Below, in pieces: positions 20,782 to 31,392 of a stretch of DNA of 64,000 bases. Source of the DNA: Meghimatium bilineatum (Eukaryota; Mollusca; Gastropoda; Stylommatophora; Philomycidae). Numbering within the stretch: position 1 is the stretch's first letter; each line of letters begins with the position of its first letter. The notes beneath the pieces are model-generated. The model saw nothing but the letters and a program-made list of their open reading frames with translations. It made no database searches and had not been told where the DNA came from. Both the position numbers and the translations under genes were made by a program. Location of the stretch: positions 30,946,617 through 31,010,616 of the forward strand of contig CM067306.1 of the NCBI GenBank assembly GCA_034231615.1, in the 5' to 3' direction.

Positions 20782-20938
20782 GGGGTACCACACTGGATGT
20801 ATCAACACATCCTGCAGGATGCATCATGGGTTCAACCTCCCCCACCCCCCCCAGCAAATCGGAACATGCCTTTTAGTACTAAAAACTCGGCAACAAGTCA
20901 ATTAACTCTGTGTGTTAATGCATCCAATGTGGTACCCC
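20782..20938. mobile_element. TIR-MITE with TA target duplication
   Basis: 157 bp bounded by GGGGTACCACACTGGATG and, inverted, GGGGTACCACATTGGATG, with TA on both sides. About 21-bp TIRs with two mismatches. The inner part has a C-rich run (20839-20850). The right flank matches a LINE 3' end (CTGACTGGTTATGG). Confidence 0.78.
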
Positions 20939-21179
20939 TAAAACCCTGACTGGTTATGGATTTATGAATATTGATCTATCTTTGACCCTGTCTCAGGGCT
21001 GGCGACCACAGTACAGTTTATTGATGAAATCCATATCAAATCTGACATGAACTGGAGAATTATGAAGAGGAAGAAATTCATTGTATTTGAAATAGCGCAG
21101 TAAACGCATATTCAGTAAGGAAATGTCGGGTTACCTTTAAAAAAAAGGTTATTCGCTCATTTTTGTAAGATTTTTGTGG

Positions 21180-21305
21180 CCAAAGACTGATGTTGTCAGG
21201 TCATTGGTGCAAATAAAATGACGACACAATGCATTTCCATTCTCTGTACTACATCCTGCTGGAAATCCAGTGGGAGTGTGAGAATGAATGCTGAGGAAGA
21301 ATTTC
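21180..21305 (+). mobile_element. SINE-A copy with GAA tail
   Basis: CATTGGTGCAAATAAAATG, CATTTCCATTCTCTGTACTA, GTGTGAGAATGAATGCTGA then GGAAGAA. Confidence 0.65.
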
Positions 21306-21349
21306 TTTATTTTATTTACTTGAAATTTTTGTGTGACTTTCTTTTAAAA

Positions 21350-21480
21350 TCGTTAAGGGGGGGGGGGGAGAGACTTGACTTTTCGCAAAATTTATAGTAC
21401 TAAAAGTACTGATTTCCTAGAGGGGGGGGTGCTGGGATTGAGCCTCCCTCCTCAATCTATGGGCTTGATTTGGCTTACAA
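21350..21480. repeat. G-tract repeat family
   Basis: G-run, then a block around AGTACTAAAAGTACTGATTTCC, then a second G-run and AGCCTCCC. Related blocks at 24540, 42150, 53930, 59930, 61405 and 61570. Class unknown. Confidence 0.5.
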
Positions 21481-21829
21481 TTCAACATTATCTTACATCA
21501 CCTCTTAGAGGGAAAGGAGATTGCTACCGCCTTCATATAGCAGAGCTATTGAATAGTAAGATCGGTAACTTTTCTACGGCATTAGTAAATGCTATGGGTT
21601 AACTTTAACTTTTTACAGCACGTCTCGGTCTATCCCATACAGTAGTGAAACAACGCGGCCGGCAATTGAACACAATGTCGTGTTTATTACACAGTAGTCA
21701 TACTCAATATATGCCTATGTAAGCTGGTATGTGTGCGTTTTCTTGCGTTTTATTACAATCTGTCTTGTCCTGCGTAGATCTGTGTTAGTACGGAGAAGTC
21801 ATCTGATTCACGATTTAATCATGACCGGG

Positions 21830-22030
21830 CTACAGTACACAAAGTAAACATGACCTGAAAGATACATTTTTATTTCCGTGAATTTCTTTGGTCAGTATTA
21901 TTTTTTTTTATTTTTTTTTTGGTCATGCTATTCCAGATATATAAATAGTGGCCAACGAAAATCACAAAAATAATCAAAAACGTCAGGAATGAAGTCTTGC
22001 AAAGGTCTTTATCCGACGGTCACGATTTAA
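21830..22030. mobile_element. FB foldback MITE
   Basis: Two arms related as inverted repeats around 21930-21945. The right arm reads GGCCAACGAAAATCACAAAA, ATAATCAAAAACGTCAG and then AATGAAG. Same family as 24075, 28790, 39750 and 57302. Confidence 0.55.
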
Positions 22031-22127
22031 TCGAATAATTTCTATAACTATGCAATTTGTCGTTGTGATACTTACACTGACAAAAAATGTAAAACGTCGG
22101 TATAGCTTTCGGGTCACTGAAGTTCAG

Positions 22128-22290
22128 ATATTCTTCTTCTGCGTTCATTCTCAAAGTCCCATTGGATCTCCCTTGTAGCAGGACTATGATCCTACTATAT
22201 TTCCACCAAGATGTAGTCCAGAGAATGGAAATGCGTTGTGTCGCAGTTTTATTTGCGCCAATGGCCTGACCCATCCGTCTTTGGCTGAAG
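22128..22290 (-). mobile_element. SINE-A copy
   Basis: TTCTTCTTCTGCGTTCATTC, CAAGATGTAGTCCAGAGAAT, CGCCAATGGCCTGACCCATC. Confidence 0.75.
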
Positions 22291-22299
22291 TTCAGATAT

Positions 22300-22440
22300 A
22301 ATATGATGTCACGTGTGGGGCGCATTAGTTCTATCGTGGCTATCGCGATGAAGACCTACAGGCAGAATCAAAACAAGCCTTAATATGTGATAATTGGTAT
22401 TATTTCCGCGATTTTCGTAGGTTACTATGTATACGCTGCG
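22300..22440. mobile_element. FB fragment
   Basis: AAACAAGCCTTAATATG and CGCGATTTTCGTAGGTTACT match one arm of the FB family. Confidence 0.45.
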
Positions 22441-23770
22441 CAGCCAGCGAGCTGTTCCTCGTGTAGAAAGATCATTCCATTGCCACCTTATGTGTCCATA
22501 TGTCCCAGACCTAATTTCTTCTATATGAGCCGTGTTGGGTAGCGGCGACAGTCCAATTAGACTCATGGTTGATACACCTTCCTAGACAAGGTGCTGCTTT
22601 ACCAAACATGTCGGGGGTCTGGAATTTGACCTGTGAAATTTACACGAGCTCGATTCGTCTGGTTGTGATGGCCTTCCAATCAGATCGCCAGGCGCAGCCT
22701 GTGTATTCTGACTCTTCGCCATTGCATATGTTACCCAAAAGAAGTAGGTAGAGTACGTCTATCTCGGACGAGGACCTTTGCAGTGGACCTTTGGGTACTG
22801 AACCCAATTCTCTCTGTATGAGTGGTGTTGGGCAATGGCGACAGTCGAGTTGGCTAGGTTTACAGTGACTTGCGATACCACTCTCTACGTTGTCCACATC
22901 GTCCAGGGTCCGAGTCTCAACACTGCTTCGGTCAGACATTTGAAAAATGTACTCCCCGACATTTGTTCAATGCTTGTCCTGCGTGCAATAGGGAGCTGCA
23001 TTCAAAGCTTTTTTTTCATTCGCAGGAGTGCATGTTCAATGTTCAAGTTGGCGTCTCGAGTACCTGGATCATGATTCCTACTTTGAATGGGGTCAATTGT
23101 GGTGGGACATGTGGGCTTCTGTGTATTCTCGGGGCATGAACAGCATTTCCATGGTCGGTCTCGTTCTGGACAATTTTGGCTTCTTTGCTATTATATCGAT
23201 TCACATACACAACGCTGCCTTCTAGCGCGTGTTACTTTTTCCAGATTCAATGTTTACTCATAGTATCACCATATCTTAGCGTGATCTATCCATATATTGA
23301 CATTGGCTGCCCCTCCAATGTTTCTATTTTGTTGGCTGACCGAGACGGAATGCACAGATGTCTTACAATACGGTGTGCTAACAGTGCAGTTGGATGTGGT
23401 TGCGTAGAGAGATCTCTGAGATATTGTCTGTCTCTTTGCAGACTACTGTCATTCCATCTAGAGCTTCCACAACCGCGCACATGGGCCTAAAAGTGTTGGC
23501 CAGAAATGCAACAAAAGCAACTGTATTCCTGTTTTAAGGGGCACAAGGAGGTATGTTTAGAAATTTGGCTATCAGAAAACCTTGGGTCCGCACGAGAGCA
23601 ATGCGAGACCATTTTTTGCACCCCGTGAAAGTGGATGGTGCCATTCTTACGCATCGTAGTACGTTGTGAATGAGTTTTTGATAAAGTCATTTTGGTCGAA
23701 ACATCAATTTTCGGTTGTTATCATATTTGTTTCCAGTGGATAGCAAAACTTCATCACCATGTTCACTAGT
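22440..23770 (+). mobile_element. R1 repeat copy ending in hairpin motif
   Basis: Collinear with 16040-17260 and extending further. At 23679-23707 it carries TTGATAAAGTCATTTTGGTC then GAAACATC, followed by GATAGCAAAACTTCATCACC, which resembles sequence after the Penelope-linked motifs at 52268 and 60891. Suggests R1 could be a nonautonomous Penelope relative; inference only. Confidence 0.6.
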
Positions 23771-24074
23771 TTTATTTGTTAGATTTCAGTTTCGTTGCAG
23801 TTATTACCTATTATATATTTGCAATATGAGTTTCAACGTTTAACAATACATTCTTATTTAATTTTGCAAAGTAAACAAATAGTAGTTTTTCCTAGTTAAA
23901 TAAAGGGGATCCTAGTCCACAACCATCATCTCAGTATATAACACCCTGCATTGTTATATCTGTATAGTTCCAGTTGACTGCCAGTCTCCCGACGGGAAAG
24001 TTCCAATAACTGGAATGGCGAACCGTTTCATGACTGTGTTTACAACATATTACTGTTTACGGAATATTAAAACA

Positions 24075-24330
24075 CCAATAGGTCATGACCTGGCTCTAGT
24101 ATAGACCTCTGAACAGAAAGTAAACAAGACTTCATTTGTGCCTTTTTTATTATTGTCGTCGTGATTTTCGTTGGTCACTATATACTTGGTGTCGCACTCT
24201 ACAAAGAGCCTCGGCCGACCAACGAAATGCACTGAGATAATCCAAATTCAGCCTATCAGGTCATGTTTACTTTCTGTACAGAAGTCTTTACAGTCAACGG
24301 TCGCGAACAGGCAGTATCAACTTTACGAAC
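24075..24330. mobile_element. FB foldback MITE
   Basis: Left arm AAGTAAACAAGACTTCATTT and GTGATTTTCGTTGGTCAC; right arm CCGACCAACGAAATGCACT and CATGTTTACTTTCTGT, inverted with respect to the left. Confidence 0.65.
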
Positions 24331-24539
24331 AAAATATTTTTATCTGGAGCATATAGCTGCATAGAGGAGTGGTTGCACTTATGTCTATAGATCTTAAGCT
24401 GAAAATTTGTGTGTGCGTTTTGTTTGCCATAGTTATCATAAGTACACTGCTGTAGATACGTCGTCAGAAAGGGAGAGGTGTGTATCTAAAGAAAATGGGA
24501 ATTCGCAATTCCCTCTTTTTCATTATATTTTGTATGACC

Positions 24540-24670
24540 TTTTTTGTAGAAAATTGGGGAGGGGGGATGGTTGTTACACCCACTTTTTAAATAAGTTCCT
24601 AGTACTAAATTTAATATATTGATTTCCTAAGTGGGAGGTTTGAAGCCCAAACCTCCTCCTCATCTACGGA
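24540..24670. repeat. G-tract repeat family
   Basis: GGGGAGGGGGGATGG, then CCTAGTACTAAATTTAATAT, GATTTCCTAAGTGGGAGG and CCAAACCTCCTCCTCATCTA. Confidence 0.5.
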
Positions 24671-24734
24671 CTTACTGCTGATGCAGTTTTCCATATCTAC
24701 AATTATTGCAGAAAATTGTTAATAGTTTTTGTTA

Positions 24735-25240
24735 AGGTTTTCTTCTGCAATCGTTCTCAAATTTCTGCAGATAAGCAGGATGTAGCCAGGAGAACGGAAT
24801 GTATTGTGTTGTGGTTCACAGTTTTGTTGCGATATCGGCGTTTTTAGGCCTGACACATCCGACTTCTTCTGAGTTCTTCTTCCGTATTTATGACTAGAAT
24901 TCAGAACCTGGGAGTGAAGCGCGGTGCAGCAAGAAAGGAGTGGTATAATGAATCAAAATAAGTGTTATCAACCAACACAGAACAGGAACAGTTAGTTACC
25001 ACATGCTGGATGACATACTGAAGATGTGATCGGAGCACCCATGTGCGTGTCCAGAGTGTCATGGTGATGATCTGATTTCTAACTAACATCCGACTTCAGC
25101 ATGACTTTTTTTGTCACATTGACCCTTTATGAGATGTGGCAGCCAGTTCCACTCCACAAACCTCCTTAGTTTCCTCATATGACATGCTTGGAAGGTAAAC
25201 GTGTTGCTATTATTTGCTCTCTATTGAATCCCGGCGACAC
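24735..25240 (-). mobile_element. SINE-A copy split by another retroposon
   Basis: Left part 24735-24866, right part 25086-25240. The break carries a 12-bp duplication ACATCCGACTTC on both sides of the inserted block. Confidence 0.7.
24867..25085. mobile_element. Inserted short retroposon with 12-bp TSD
   Basis: About 219 bp flanked by ACATCCGACTTC. A related block lies at 56935-57060, sharing CAGAACAGGAA, TACTACATGCTG-like, GGAGCAYC and AGTRTCATGRT motifs. No coding frame; class unknown. Confidence 0.7.
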
Positions 25241-25344
25241 AAGGGGCGGCGTATTGTCTGATGTGGCTTAGAATTTTATTTCTGATGTCATCTGGGCCAA
25301 ATGATTTCCTATATTAATAAATTCTGGTTAAATAAAAATTAGCT

Positions 25345-25850
25345 CATATGGTGAGTTACGCTGCTTTCAACCACAGATTTTAGTCCAATATGGCTGTATT
25401 AGGTATTAGATATGTTGACTATACTCTTCGCACACCATACATGTCCGTATGTGCTTAGATCTTCGCTTCAGTAAATCTCTCAGGGTATAACGGCTGATGG
25501 CTCTGGTTCCATATGGTTATATCAGAGCTTTCAAACTATCAAAATATAGAGGGTGGTGGCCGTTCTAGTAATTCAGTAACCAATACGTCTGGTTTTACGA
25601 GATTAGAGCCTGTACTTGCTGAGGCGAGGCCCTTTCAATCTAAGACCGATATATCTTGTTTATATCATGGTATGTTTGCTTTTATCTTTGTGATAACATC
25701 TTGGTGTGGTTTGGTTAACTAAAAAGTAAATCTGAGGTACGCTTATTTCAACCGTGGACGTTAGTCCAATTTGATTATATCAGGGCTTTTTACCATCAAA
25801 AAATAATGTATGTCGTAGATCAGGTAATCATGTCACGGCGACCCTTAAAT
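25345..25850. repeat. RepG, three diverged copies
   Basis: Blocks at 25350-25410, 25500-25600 and 25735-25850 share TTTCAACC, TTAGTCCAATWTG, TATATCAGRGCTTT and GGTAATYCAGTMAC. A fourth copy is at 40795-40930. Confidence 0.6.
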
Positions 25851-25857
25851 ACTGCAG

Positions 25858-25960
25858 CTAGTATTTAAACTTATGTAGTTTACTATTTGTTAGTTCCGTT
25901 TGGGTCGATATTGGCACTAGAGCAGTAGTCATTTCTTTCCATCGTTCGCACCTCGTTGCA
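25858..25960 (-). mobile_element. LINE C-terminal end feeding a minisatellite
   Basis: The minus strand reads NARELQQLATRCERWKEMTT then ALVPI, the DxxRWK-type tail also seen at 31043-31296 (LKDLATQRQKWKAMVSALCA). The adjoining 47-bp array repeats its NARELQQLA coding part. Confidence 0.6.
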
Positions 25961-26312
25961 AGTTGCTGTAGTTCTCGTGCATTGTTTATGTTGACCGCCT
26001 TGTTGCAAGTTGCTGTAGTTCTCGTGCATTGTTTATGTTGACCGCCTTGTTGCAAGTTGCTGTAGTTCTCGTGCATTGTTTATGTTGACCGCCTTGTTGC
26101 AAGTTGCTGTAGTTCTCGTGCATTGTTTATGTTGACCGCCTTGTAAGTTGCTGTAGTTCTCGTGCATTGTTTATGTTGACCGCCTTGTTGCAAGTTGCTG
26201 TTGTTCTCGTGTATTGGTTATATTAACCTCCTCATTGCAAGTTGCTGTAGTTCTCGTGTATTGCTTATATTAACCTCCTCATTGCAAGTTGCTGTAATTC
26301 TCGTGTATTACT
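25953..26312. repeat. Minisatellite, 47 bp x ~8
   Basis: Units begin GCAAGTTGCTGTAGTTCTCG at 25958, 26005, 26052, 26099, a shortened one near 26144, then 26189, 26237 and 26284. The first four are identical or nearly so; the last ones diverge. Confidence 0.92.
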
Positions 26313-27649
26313 GATGCCCGATATTGAACTTTCTCTGTTGATTGTTCTGTTTTTCTTTTGGGCGAACCACTTTTCTTTTTCCCTCTGCTTTCCACGTGAA
26401 AGTTTGTTTATTTTCCATATTTTCTTTGTTTTAGTACCTATTATTGGATTTTTTCAAACATGACTGTGATAAATAACTTTAAGTGGTATATTTTTGTTAT
26501 TGTATATTATTGGCTTTCTTGTTCTATATCGATGCATATTTCTCTTACCCTCGCTGCTTCGTCCACCCTCCACCAATACCTGTAAGATTGTTTTTGAGTG
26601 GTATTGGGGCTGCTCATAACGCATCAGTTTTCTTCGTGTTGACATTTCACCCATGTGAATACCAGGAACTGAACTTCTAGTTCAGAGAGCAAAGAATAGG
26701 ACCACTGTTTTCTTTCAATGCATGTCGTAGGAGGCAACTAAGATAAGTTTGGAAATAGACTGGCAACTTGTAACCTGTGGGGAAAAAACTCATTGTCTTG
26801 TCTTAATTTCTTATTTATATCTTCAATTAAATAATCTCCATGTATGACGAAGGGATGCAGCCAGCGGAACTTTCACCTTTGACATTTTTTGGCAGAGTCT
26901 CACATGTGACGAAGAATGCTCAAATGCGCCATCACCGTAGATGAATTAATAAATCTGAAAGAGAAATAATGAGATAATTGCCCCAGAAGTGTGTGCTTTG
27001 ATCCTGGCAGTACGTCGTAATCCAGGGATAATGGCACACTAGAATACATCCCATCGTGGACTAAACATGCACCCATACCTCCCTCCACCACCACCTCTTA
27101 CATAAGCATGCCTTTGGGACAACCTTGTATGAATCTGGGTGTCGTCTCAGTTACACAACTAAAAAAGAACCTGTGCTTCTGTAAGAAATGCATAAGTTAT
27201 TCGTGGAATTCTGCGTGGGCCTACATGTGTAATTTTTTATTTCTGACATTTCGTTTGCGGTTAGAACGTTATTGAAATCAATGATCGTCTACGCTACTCG
27301 GCACGGTACACGATGATGATGGTGATAAACCAAAAGACATACTAATACATTTAATACCGCACCTGCTATCATTTTAATGTGCCAGTTTGCAAACTACTAA
27401 GCATTGATTATTTGAGAGGAAAGATTATGACGATTATTTCTGCACTATATTCGACTGTGTAACAATGTTCACATGTCGTGCTTGTGTGACTATTTCTACA
27501 CATGTGTAGACGGTAAGTAAGACAAGTTATATGGATTCGGTATAAAATAGGGTTTACATGTAATATGATTTTTGTTACCGCACATAGAACAGTCATCAAT
27601 GAACATCGTTTTCTTCTGGTACAGGCTTTAACCAAAGCAGCCATTGTTT
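26313..27649. other. No gene recognised
   Basis: A decayed block near 26685-26760 (GCAAAGAATAGGACC, ATGCATGTCGTAGGAGGCA) matches the outer part of long SINE-A copies on the opposite strand. 27280-27320 resembles a LINE 3' end (TCTACGCTACTCGGCACGG, GATGATGATGG). The remainder is unrecognised. Confidence 0.45.
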
Positions 27650-27905
27650 CTTCTTATCTTTTCCTGTAGCCACTGTTCTCAAACTCCTGCAGATTATCAG
27701 GATTAGTCCGCAGAATGGAATGTGTTGTGTAATGGTTTACGGCTTTGTTGCGATATCTGCGCTTTTAAGCCTGACGCATCCGACTTCAGCCGGACTTCTG
27801 GGTCACTGTGACCCCCCATGGGATAGGATGGGACAGCCAAAGCCACTTCATAACCTCATTAGTTGCCTCTTGTGACTTGCATGTAAGGTAAACAGTCTTG
27901 CTATA
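27650..27905 (-). mobile_element. SINE-A long copy
   Basis: TTCTCAAACTCCTGCAGATT, GCCTGACGCATCCGACTTC, TGTGACCCCCCATGGGATAG and TTAGTTGCCTCTTGTGACTT. Confidence 0.65.
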
Positions 27906-27929
27906 CTTTGCTCTTCTTTTGGGCTCCGG

Positions 27930-28160
27930 TTATGTTTCTGTTTATCATCCTGTTTCTGTATCCTCCCGGTTATATTTCTGTTTATCCTCCTGTTTCTGTT
28001 TATGTTCCTGTTTGTTTACCCTCCCGGTTATGCTTCTGGTTATCCTCCTGCATCTGCTTATCCTCGTGTCTCTGTTTATCCTCCCGGTTACGTTTCTGTT
28101 TATCCTCCAGATTATGTTTCTATTTATCCTTATATGTCCATGTATCTTCTGTTTGGTTTG
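27930..28160. repeat. Degenerate tandem repeat TATCCTCCCGGTTATGTTTC
   Basis: About ten imperfect units of 20-26 bp. It continues at 28400-28690, the two halves being separated by a LINE end, so the LINE may have inserted into the array. Open frames of YPPGYVSV-type repeats are not genes. Confidence 0.8.
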
Positions 28161-28184
28161 GACTCATTTTCTAAAAAAAAAAAA

Positions 28185-28400
28185 TTTACAAGTAACCGTC
28201 GAGGGTGGAAGGAGAAGAGGACAGAACAAATCCTGGATTGATAACATCAAGAAATGGTCTGAATATGATTTCTCTACACTCCTACGAATCGCTGAGGATA
28301 GAGATGTTTGGAGAGTTTTGTGTGCTGATGTCTCCAGTGTGACGCCTCTACGACCTTGACGGGTTATGGGTCTCATAATATTAGTATTATTATTATTATT
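28185..28400 (+). mobile_element. LINE 3' end inside a tandem array
   Basis: Reads VEGGRRRGQNKSWIDNIKKW and RIAEDRDVWRVLCADVSSVT then PLRP and a stop, a classic LINE C-terminus, followed by ATTATTATTATT. The right half of the tandem array resumes straight after the tail. Confidence 0.85.
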
Positions 28401-28690
28401 AATCTTTCTATTTATCCTCCCGGATATGTTTCTATATCCTCTTGATTATGTTTATCATCACGGTTATGTTTGTGCTTATCCTCCAGTTTCTGTTTATACT
28501 ACTGTTGCTGTTTACCCTCATGTTTCCATTTATCTTTTAGTTTATTCTGCCGGTTATGTTTCTGCGTATCGTCCTGGTTCTGTTTATCCTCTTCTTTCTG
28601 CTTATTATTCTGTATGTTTTTTCTTTCTGTTCACCTTCTGTTTCTCTTCCTGGTTATCTTGTCCTGCTTCTGTTTATCCTCCGGGTTAGG
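28400..28690. repeat. Degenerate tandem repeat, second half
   Basis: Same unit as 27930-28160 (TATCCTCC, GGTTATGTTTCTG), more diverged. Confidence 0.75.
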
Positions 28691-28789
28691 CAAACCTGTC
28701 GAACATCTAAATTTAGCTAACAATTTTGCGAGTTCACCCTTGACTCTCCAATGAAAGACCTGCCACAAGAAGTAAAACAAGCCTTTTTA

Positions 28790-28975
28790 CGTCATGTTTG
28801 CTTCCCAGCAATATAATGCCATTTAATGGCATTAGGTCAAAGGTCATGTTTTACATTTCTGTAAATTTCATCGGTAGTTGGTAGTTGACTCCCATAATAT
28901 ATAGGCCATTCATAGTGACAAACGTAAATCACGACAATAATCAAAATTGTCACATGAAAATTGTTTTAATTTTGC
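28790..28975. mobile_element. FB-like MITE with palindromic core
   Basis: Contains AATGCCATTTAATGGCATT with the flanks seen at 8540-8590, then an FB-like right arm (ACAAACGTAAATCACGACAA, TAATCAAAATTGTC). Confidence 0.5.
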
Positions 28976-29234
28976 TCGCAGATATTCTGATGGTGAGCGA
29001 CGGAACATCGCACATTCATTTTAAGCGTATCCCAAGTTGCTTGACTCCCGGTACTGAAAGTAGAGTAAATAATAGTTAACATTGGAATCTACCATGTATG
29101 TCGTCAACGACAACTAATAATGAATTCGGCGTATGTTGACCATCAAACACAAGGATAATGGTGTATGTTGAGCCTAACCCAATGGCACGAAAATTTTCTG
29201 AAATCGGCTGTATAAGGCTCAAATTTGCATCTAA

Positions 29235-29320
29235 ACTGTAAACAATGACACAAGGCATTCCGTTCTCCGGACAATGCCATGCGTACCTGCAGGAGTTTGA
29301 GAGTCAATGCCGAATAATCT
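29235..29320 (+). mobile_element. SINE-A fragment
   Basis: ACACAAGGCATTCCGTTCTC then AGGAGTTTGAGAGTCAATGC. Confidence 0.5.
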
Positions 29321-29518
29321 ATATAGTCAAGCTGAATGGTATAAATAGTGACAGATTGCGCGAATAAATAAAATAATCGATTATAAAAAAAATCGATTGA
29401 TATTTGTCAAAGCGTAGAAATTTAATTAAAAATCATTAATTGATTTTTTTTTTATGACCTGCAGTCAAATATTGCTTCTCGGCCTCCACTTTTTCACGAT
29501 AAGCGGAGTTTGTAGTAT

Positions 29519-30202
29519 GTAATCTCGTATATAGGGCATACATCAGTGTAGTGTGTAATCTCGTATATAGGGTATACATCAGTGTAGTGTGTAATCTTGT
29601 ATATAGGGCATACATCAGTGTAGTGTGTAATCTCGTATATAGGGCATTCATCAGTGTTGTGTGTAATCTCGTATATAGGGCATACATCAGTGTAGTGTGT
29701 AAACTCGTATATAGGGCATACATCAGTGTAGTGTGTAATCTCGTATATAGGGCCTACATCAGTGTAGTGTGTAATCTCGTATATAGGGCATACATCAGTG
29801 TAGTGTGTAATCTCGTATATAGGGCATACATCAGTGTAGTGTGTAATCTCGTATATAGGGCCTACATCAGTGTAGTGTGTAATCTCGTATATAGGGCATA
29901 CATCAGTGTAGTGTGTAATCTCGTATATAGGGCCTACATCAGTGTTGTGTGTAATCTCGTATATAGGGCATACATCAGTGTAGTGTGTAATCTCGTATAT
30001 AGGGTATACATCAGTGTAGTGTGTAATCTCGTATATAGGGTATACATCAGTGTTGTGTGTAATCTCGTATATAGGGCATACATCAGTGTAGTGTGTAATC
30101 TCGTATATAGGGCATACATCAGTGTAGTGTGTAATCTCGTATATAGGGTCTACATCAGTGTAGTGTGTAATCTCGTATATAGGGCCTACATCAGTGTTGT
30201 GG
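29519..30202. repeat. Minisatellite, 36 bp x 19
   Basis: Units GTAATCTCGTATATAGGGCA then TACATCAGTGTAGTGT, spaced exactly 36 bp from 29519 to 30167. Variation is concentrated in two adjoining positions (GCATA, GTATA, GCCTA, GTCTA). 36 bp is 12 codons and no unit carries a stop in one frame of each strand, so a 233-residue open frame arises; not a gene. Confidence 0.96.
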
Positions 30203-30279
30203 TGTCCATATCACGATACACGGGTAGCTTTTGCGAGCCCATTCATTTATAAAGTTCCGAGGTCACATTGAAAATCAAT

Positions 30280-30430
30280 CGTCAAAAGTAAGCTTTTATA
30301 TTTTTTCCCGTGATTTTCATTGTCTGTCAACACAAAGTGATCAATTAAACTCAATGGAAAGGTCACATAACGTGACTTCTGAAGGATATCATTATGAGTC
30401 CACATGACTGTGTAAACCAGGTTCTCGAGC
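30280..30430. mobile_element. Foldback-like MITE (second family)
   Basis: Shares CGTGATTTTCATTGT, TGAAGGATNTCATT and TGAGTCYRCATGACTGT with 40570-40725. Weak inverted symmetry. Confidence 0.4.
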
Positions 30431-31042
30431 TCGTGATCGACATATCTATCTGTCTCTTCTCTGTTCTAGCTATAAGGTGTAGTAGAATTCAACAAAGATC
30501 GGTTTTCTGGCTATGGCAAAACGTTTGGTCGCTTGATATGCAGTAATATAGTAACGTCTCAGAATGTTGGTAACTCCTTCAATCCACCCCTTCTTGGCTT
30601 TCCTCTGTATCTTGCTGTTTCTATTTTCATTGTATATGCCCTTGTCGCTGGCCAATAGAGGTTCATTCTCATTAAGTGGCCGAACCATTCCAATTTTTAA
30701 ATATATTTGACCACAGATGCTGCTCTAACAGTTCTTGCGATCTCTTCATTTCTCATTTGTTCTGTTTACTGCTTTTCTTGGAATCTAATTTCACACATAG
30801 TAAGATTTCTCGCTTGTTCTTTTGATGGTGTCCATGTCTGACATTGATAACACAATGTTGGTATGAAGATTGAATTTATTATTTTATTTTTGGTTCCCAT
30901 CGGGATAGATTTGTGTTTCAAGCATGTTTTAAGTTCATAATTCACATTGTTGGCTTTTTAAATTTTTATCTCAAGTTCTCTGTATATTCTTCCATCGGCT
31001 GTAAAAATGTTCCGAAGATATTTCAGTCCTGCACTTGCTTCA

Positions 31043-31296
31043 CTTACATCGGCCATGTTCTCAGAATGAACAGCCTAAGAATTCCCCAGCAGTCACTATA
31101 TTGGGTGCCACCTGGATTAAGAAGAAGAGGGAGACCTAGAGAAACTCTACGAAGAACCATTAATAGAGAAGGCATGTCAATAAACCTAAACAATACGCAA
31201 CAATTGAAAGACCTGGCAACACAAAGACAGAAATGGAAAGCTATGGTTTCTGCCCTATGCGCCGCCTATGGCCCTGGAGGAACATAACATAACATA
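31043..31296 (+). mobile_element. 5'-truncated LINE with 10-bp TSD
   Basis: Reads YIGHVLRMNSLRIPQQSLYW and RRRGRPRETLRRTINREGMS, ending in LCAAYGPGGT then a stop and an ACATA tail. Flanked by ACTTGCTTCA at 31033-31042 and 31297-31306. Same family as 47128-47862. It sits antisense inside the LINE at 30478-31660. Confidence 0.9.
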
Positions 31297-31392
31297 ACTT
31301 GCTTCAGTAATTGATCATTTATGTTTATTGTATTGGGTTCTCTGCATAAGGACATTACTTCTGTGGGTTTTTTTCTGTATTGGTCTTCATGT

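Noticed and set aside
27898-28359. 153-residue hydrophobic open frame as a membrane protein
   Set aside because: Joins a tandem repeat to a LINE C-terminus; the hydrophobicity comes from T-rich repeat units.
29519-30202. CRISPR-like direct repeats
   Set aside because: The 36-bp units are directly adjacent with no spacers, in eukaryotic DNA.
29551-30252. 233-residue open frame
   Set aside because: Created by a 36-bp minisatellite whose unit length is a multiple of three; no start context, no non-repeat sequence of note.
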